A DNA stretch of 64,000 nt. It comes from an uncultured Prevotellaceae bacterium (lineage in GTDB: Bacteria > Bacteroidota > Bacteroidia > Bacteroidales > Bacteroidaceae). The notes under the pieces were generated by a model. The model was not told where the DNA came from. It ran no database searches and saw only the letters and a list, made by a program, of their open reading frames with translations. Each line of letters begins with the position of its first letter. Positions within the stretch are counted from its first letter, which is position 1. Made by a program: the position numbers and the translations under genes. This document shows positions 61,266 through 64,000 of this stretch, piece by piece. The stretch is from NCBI GenBank assembly GCA_902801155.1, contig CADCHG010000002.1, forward strand, positions 1-64,000. Direction: 5' to 3'.

Positions 61266-62462
61266 ATGAAAAAGTCTTTCGTGACAATAGCGCTCTCAGT
61301 TGCGCTATGTTTTACATCATATAGTGCATTTGCACAGAAATGGGTTGGCACATGGACAACCGCCCAGCAACTTGTTGAACCTCATAACCTCGCCCCAGAA
61401 CCGGGTTTGTCGGGTAATTCCATACGTGAGATAGTTCAGGTATCTGTGGGAGGCGAGAAGATTCGCGTGAAGTTCTCAAACGAGCATGGCAAGTCGCCTC
61501 TGAATATCAAGGCTGTAGAGATAGCCATTGCCCAAAGTAGCGGCTCTTCTGCCGATGTTAAGGCCGGCACTTCAAAAAGCCTGAAGTTCAAGGGGAAAGC
61601 AGGTGTTACGATAGAGCCGGGGAAGATGGTAGCTTCTGATGCAATTGACTATAAATTGGGGAATCGTGAGAATGTGGCAGTCACCATTCATTATGGAGAG
61701 TGTGACAACAAGATTGTGACGGGGCATCCGGGAAGTCGTACTACAAGTTATCTTGTTGAGGGGAACAGTTCTGATTTCTCAAAGGCAAAGAAGACAAACC
61801 ATTGGTACACTATATGCGGTATAGATGTTATTGGAAACAAGAACACCCGCGCTGTAGCTATTCTTGGTAACTCCATAACCGATGGTCGTGGCTCTACCAC
61901 TAATCAGCAGGACCGTTGGCCTGATAATCTCTCGCGTGCTCTTCTTGCCAACGCAAAGACGAAGGACGTGGCAGTGCTTAATCTCGGGATAGGAGGTAAC
62001 TGCATACTCCGTGGCGGTCTTGGTCCTACGGGTGCTACGCGTTTCACACGAGATATCATGCAGCAGGAGGGAGTGAAATATGTGATTATCTTTGAGGGTA
62101 TCAATGACCTTGGTGGTAGTCGTAATGGCGAGCAGACAGCAAACGCTCTTATCGAGGCATACAAGAAGATGATTGCGGAAGCTCATGCAAAAGGCATAAA
62201 GGTATATGGCGGTACGATAACACCTTTCAAGGGTAATAATTACTACACGGCAGACCATGAGGCAGCCCGCAAGAAAGTGAATTCTTGGATTCGCACAAGT
62301 GGAGCTTTCGATGCTGTCATAGATTTTGACAAGATTATAAGGGATTCCGCTAATCCGGAGGCATTGCAGAAGAAGTTCCTGTATGAGAATGACTGGCTGC
62401 ATCCTAATGCAGAAGGCTATAAGACAATGGGCTCAGGCGTTGACCTCAAACTGTTTCAATAG
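61266..62462 (+). CDS. Secreted SGNH/GDSL hydrolase, 398 aa
   Basis: The signal peptide MKKSFVTIALSVALCFTSYSAFAQ sets the start at 61266; the frame is open from 61200. A jelly-roll-like N-terminal domain (about 25-190) precedes the SGNH domain with block I ILGNSITDGRG (about 202-212), block II LGIGGN, block III FEGINDLGG and block V DWLHPN. It is probably an acetyl esterase on plant polysaccharide. It has no close operon partner; the next gene is ~230 bp downstream. Confidence 0.88.
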   Translation: MKKSFVTIALSVALCFTSYSAFAQKWVGTWTTAQQLVEPHNLAPEPGLSGNSIREIVQVSVGGEKIRVKFSNEHGKSPLNIKAVEIAIAQSSGSSADVKAGTSKSLKFKGKAGVTIEPGKMVASDAIDYKLGNRENVAVTIHYGECDNKIVTGHPGSRTTSYLVEGNSSDFSKAKKTNHWYTICGIDVIGNKNTRAVAILGNSITDGRGSTTNQQDRWPDNLSRALLANAKTKDVAVLNLGIGGNCILRGGLGPTGATRFTRDIMQQEGVKYVIIFEGINDLGGSRNGEQTANALIEAYKKMIAEAHAKGIKVYGGTITPFKGNNYYTADHEAARKKVNSWIRTSGAFDAVIDFDKIIRDSANPEALQKKFLYENDWLHPNAEGYKTMGSGVDLKLFQ

Positions 62463-62539
62463 GATATTCAAGTTAGTACTATAATAATTCCAGATCTTTT
62501 ACCCAAAAACGACGTGTTTCGGCTTCTGTCTATGGTTGG

Positions 62540-62553
62540 ATGATTGCAATCAT
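62540..62553. promoter_or_regulatory. 14-bp perfect palindrome ATGATTGCAATCAT
   Basis: It lies about 70 bp upstream of the -7 box TATTTTTG (62624-62631) of the aldo/keto reductase gene. Possible operator. Confidence 0.35.
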
Positions 62554-62694
62554 GATAGGAGCCGGATTCATTTCTGATTATGTTAAATTATGGCGGTTAT
62601 TCGTCTTTCTTGTATTTTTTTCGTATTTTTGTAGCATAATCCTAAACTTTCAGCGTTTTATATGCGTAAGAAACAATGTAATAACTAAATAAAT

Positions 62695-63516
62695 ATGATC
62701 AAACTAAGCAATGGAATTGAGATACCACAGATAGGAGTCGGTACTTGGACACTACGTGGTGAAACGGCAGTAAACAATGTTCGTCTTGCCCTTGAGGTAG
62801 GATTTCGTCATATAGATACCGCTCAGCTCTATGAGAATGAACTTGAGGTTGGGCAGGGAATATATAACAGTCTTATACCACGATGTGAGATATTCCTTAC
62901 AACGAAAGTTGCAACCAACATAATGCGTGAGGGTAGGGAAGCGGTCAGACAATCCATAGAGGAAAGTCTGAGAAAACTCAATACAAAATATCTTGATCTC
63001 TTACTTATACATTGGCCTGTAAAGGACTGTGTAAAGGATACGTGGCAGGTAATGGAAGATTTCGTGCGTCAGGGGAAGGTTCGTTCAATTGGTGTCAGCA
63101 ATTTCAACCGTCATCATCTTGAGGAGTTGCTTTCGTATGCGGAAATTCGTCCTGTGATAAATCAGATAGAGGTTCATCCATTCATGACGCAGGAAGAAAA
63201 CATTGCATATAACCGAGAACTAGGTATTCAGGTTCAGGCTTGGGGACCTTTCGGACAAGGTGATATTGATGTGATTGGGAATCCTTTGCTTCAGTCGCTT
63301 GCTACTAAATATAATAAAACTGCATCTCAGATAGTACTTCGCTGGATTGTTCAGCGTGGTCTTATAACAATACCTCGTGCCAAGCCAAATCATTTTGCAG
63401 AGAACCTTGAAGTTATGGAGTTTGCTCTCTCTGATGAGGATATGGCTGCTATTAGTGGCTTGAACCGGAATCTGCGTTCGAATGTACTGAATGATCCTGA
63501 GAATTTTCCTTGGTAA
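62695..63516 (+). CDS. Aldo/keto reductase, 273 aa
   Basis: An NADPH-dependent carbonyl reductase of the AKR superfamily. The catalytic tetrad is visible: Asp in GFRHIDTAQLYENE (D41), Tyr in LYENE (Y46), Lys in FLTTKVA and His in LLIHWPV. GVSNFNRHHLEELL and the C-terminal IPRAKPNHFAENL cofactor site are typical. The subgroup resembles 2,5-diketo-gluconate reductases. The next gene starts 31 bp downstream and probably shares the transcript. Confidence 0.93.
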   Translation: MIKLSNGIEIPQIGVGTWTLRGETAVNNVRLALEVGFRHIDTAQLYENELEVGQGIYNSLIPRCEIFLTTKVATNIMREGREAVRQSIEESLRKLNTKYLDLLLIHWPVKDCVKDTWQVMEDFVRQGKVRSIGVSNFNRHHLEELLSYAEIRPVINQIEVHPFMTQEENIAYNRELGIQVQAWGPFGQGDIDVIGNPLLQSLATKYNKTASQIVLRWIVQRGLITIPRAKPNHFAENLEVMEFALSDEDMAAISGLNRNLRSNVLNDPENFPW

Positions 63517-63547
63517 ACACATTTATAGATCACACCTATATATAAAT

Positions 63548-64000
63548 ATGAGAAAATCAATTCTTACCCTCTCATTGCTCTTTATGGGCATTGTGAGTTC
63601 TTTTGCCCAATATAAAAGAGTGAATGATATCGCTTATTCACAAGAGGATAATGCCTATGCCAAAGAGCGTTGCAAGCTTGATGTTTATTACCCAACTGAC
63701 AAGAAGGATGTGCCGGTAGTGGTATGGTTTCATGGCGGTGGCATTGAGGCTGGTGAGAAATACATAGATAACGAGCTTCTTGATGCTGGATATACCGTCA
63801 TAGCGGCTAACTACAGATTGCTTCCAAAGGCTACTATTGATGAGGTGCTCGATGATGCTGCCGCTGCTGTGGCATGGGCTTTCAAGAATGCAGAGAAATA
63901 CAATGGCAGCAAGCGTAAGATATTCGTTGCAGGACATTCTGCTGGTGGTTATATGCTCGACCTTATTGGCTTGGATAAGCATTATCTTCAGAAATATGGT
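63548..64000 (+). CDS. Secreted alpha/beta hydrolase, 3' end cut by the window
   Basis: A signal peptide (MRKSILTLSLLFMGIVSSFAQ) precedes an esterase/lipase domain of the HSL/BD-FAE type with the oxyanion motif WFHGGG (about 59-64) and the nucleophile elbow VAGHSAGGYM (about 126-135). 151 codons are present and the frame is open at the window edge. It is probably an acetyl-xylan or other carbohydrate esterase, in an operon with the aldo/keto reductase. Confidence 0.85.
   Translation, partial: MRKSILTLSLLFMGIVSSFAQYKRVNDIAYSQEDNAYAKERCKLDVYYPTDKKDVPVVVWFHGGGIEAGEKYIDNELLDAGYTVIAANYRLLPKATIDEVLDDAAAAVAWAFKNAEKYNGSKRKIFVAGHSAGGYMLDLIGLDKHYLQKYG

Overview
The window looks like a chromosome segment of an anaerobic Bacteroidales bacterium, most likely Prevotella or a close relative. 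Support: many promoters of the Bacteroidetes form TTTG-N19/20-TAnnTTTG, a hybrid two-component regulator (HTCS), a large pyruvate:ferredoxin oxidoreductase, ClpS-ClpA, FtsK next to LolA, and many secreted plant-polysaccharide enzymes. No rRNA, tRNA, CRISPR array, prophage or intact insertion sequence was recognised. The genus is an inference.

Layout. 1-650: hairpin and 11-bp periodic repeats, no gene. 0.75-3.5 kb: a Nudix-type regulator facing small genes, a gene remnant and an ADP-ribosylglycohydrolase. 3.5-6.4 kb: clpA-clpS. 6.6-18 kb: secreted carbohydrate enzymes (GH43-GH28 fusion, carboxylesterase, CE15 glucuronoyl esterase, DUF1593 protein) mixed with a ProX-like editing protein, an oxidoreductase and a DUF418 membrane protein. 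18-29 kb: deoxyribonucleotidase, SIMPL protein, His-rich secreted protein, HTCS, Sel1-repeat protein, LolA, FtsK. 30-36.5 kb: exonuclease, RlmI, TilS, a beta-helix lipoprotein, cytidine deaminase and a macrodomain-like small protein. 36.5-38.9 kb: gene-poor, full of hairpins and gene remnants. 38.9-46.6 kb: nifJ, an AAA ATPase, an ATP-grasp-like protein, greA and tcdA. 46.8-54.9 kb: CotH-like protein, DUF2461, two AraC-type DNA-binding proteins flanking a VanZ-like protein, LytS-type kinase, rubrerythrin, thioredoxin. 55-64 kb: DUF1573-GH3 fusion, MgtC, extremely His-rich protein, SGNH hydrolase, aldo/keto reductase and a cut-off alpha/beta hydrolase.

The secreted hydrolases (GH43, GH28, GH3, CE15, carboxylesterases, SGNH) fit attack on pectin and substituted xylan, but no SusC/SusD pair is present, so this is not a classical polysaccharide utilisation locus.

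The most unusual content is non-coding. (1) At least six intergenic arrays have an exact 11-bp period and often two inverted arms; related arrays have periods of 7 or 8 bp. (2) A ~120-165 bp unit bounded by 24-nt inverted repeats occurs four times at two loci with exchangeable interiors. (3) Palindromic G/C-rich elements are read in frame inside the N-termini of three proteins. (4) A 64-nt two-hairpin element sits directly after -7 promoter boxes, flanked by copies of the transcription-start sequence. No searches were run, so novelty is not established for any of these.
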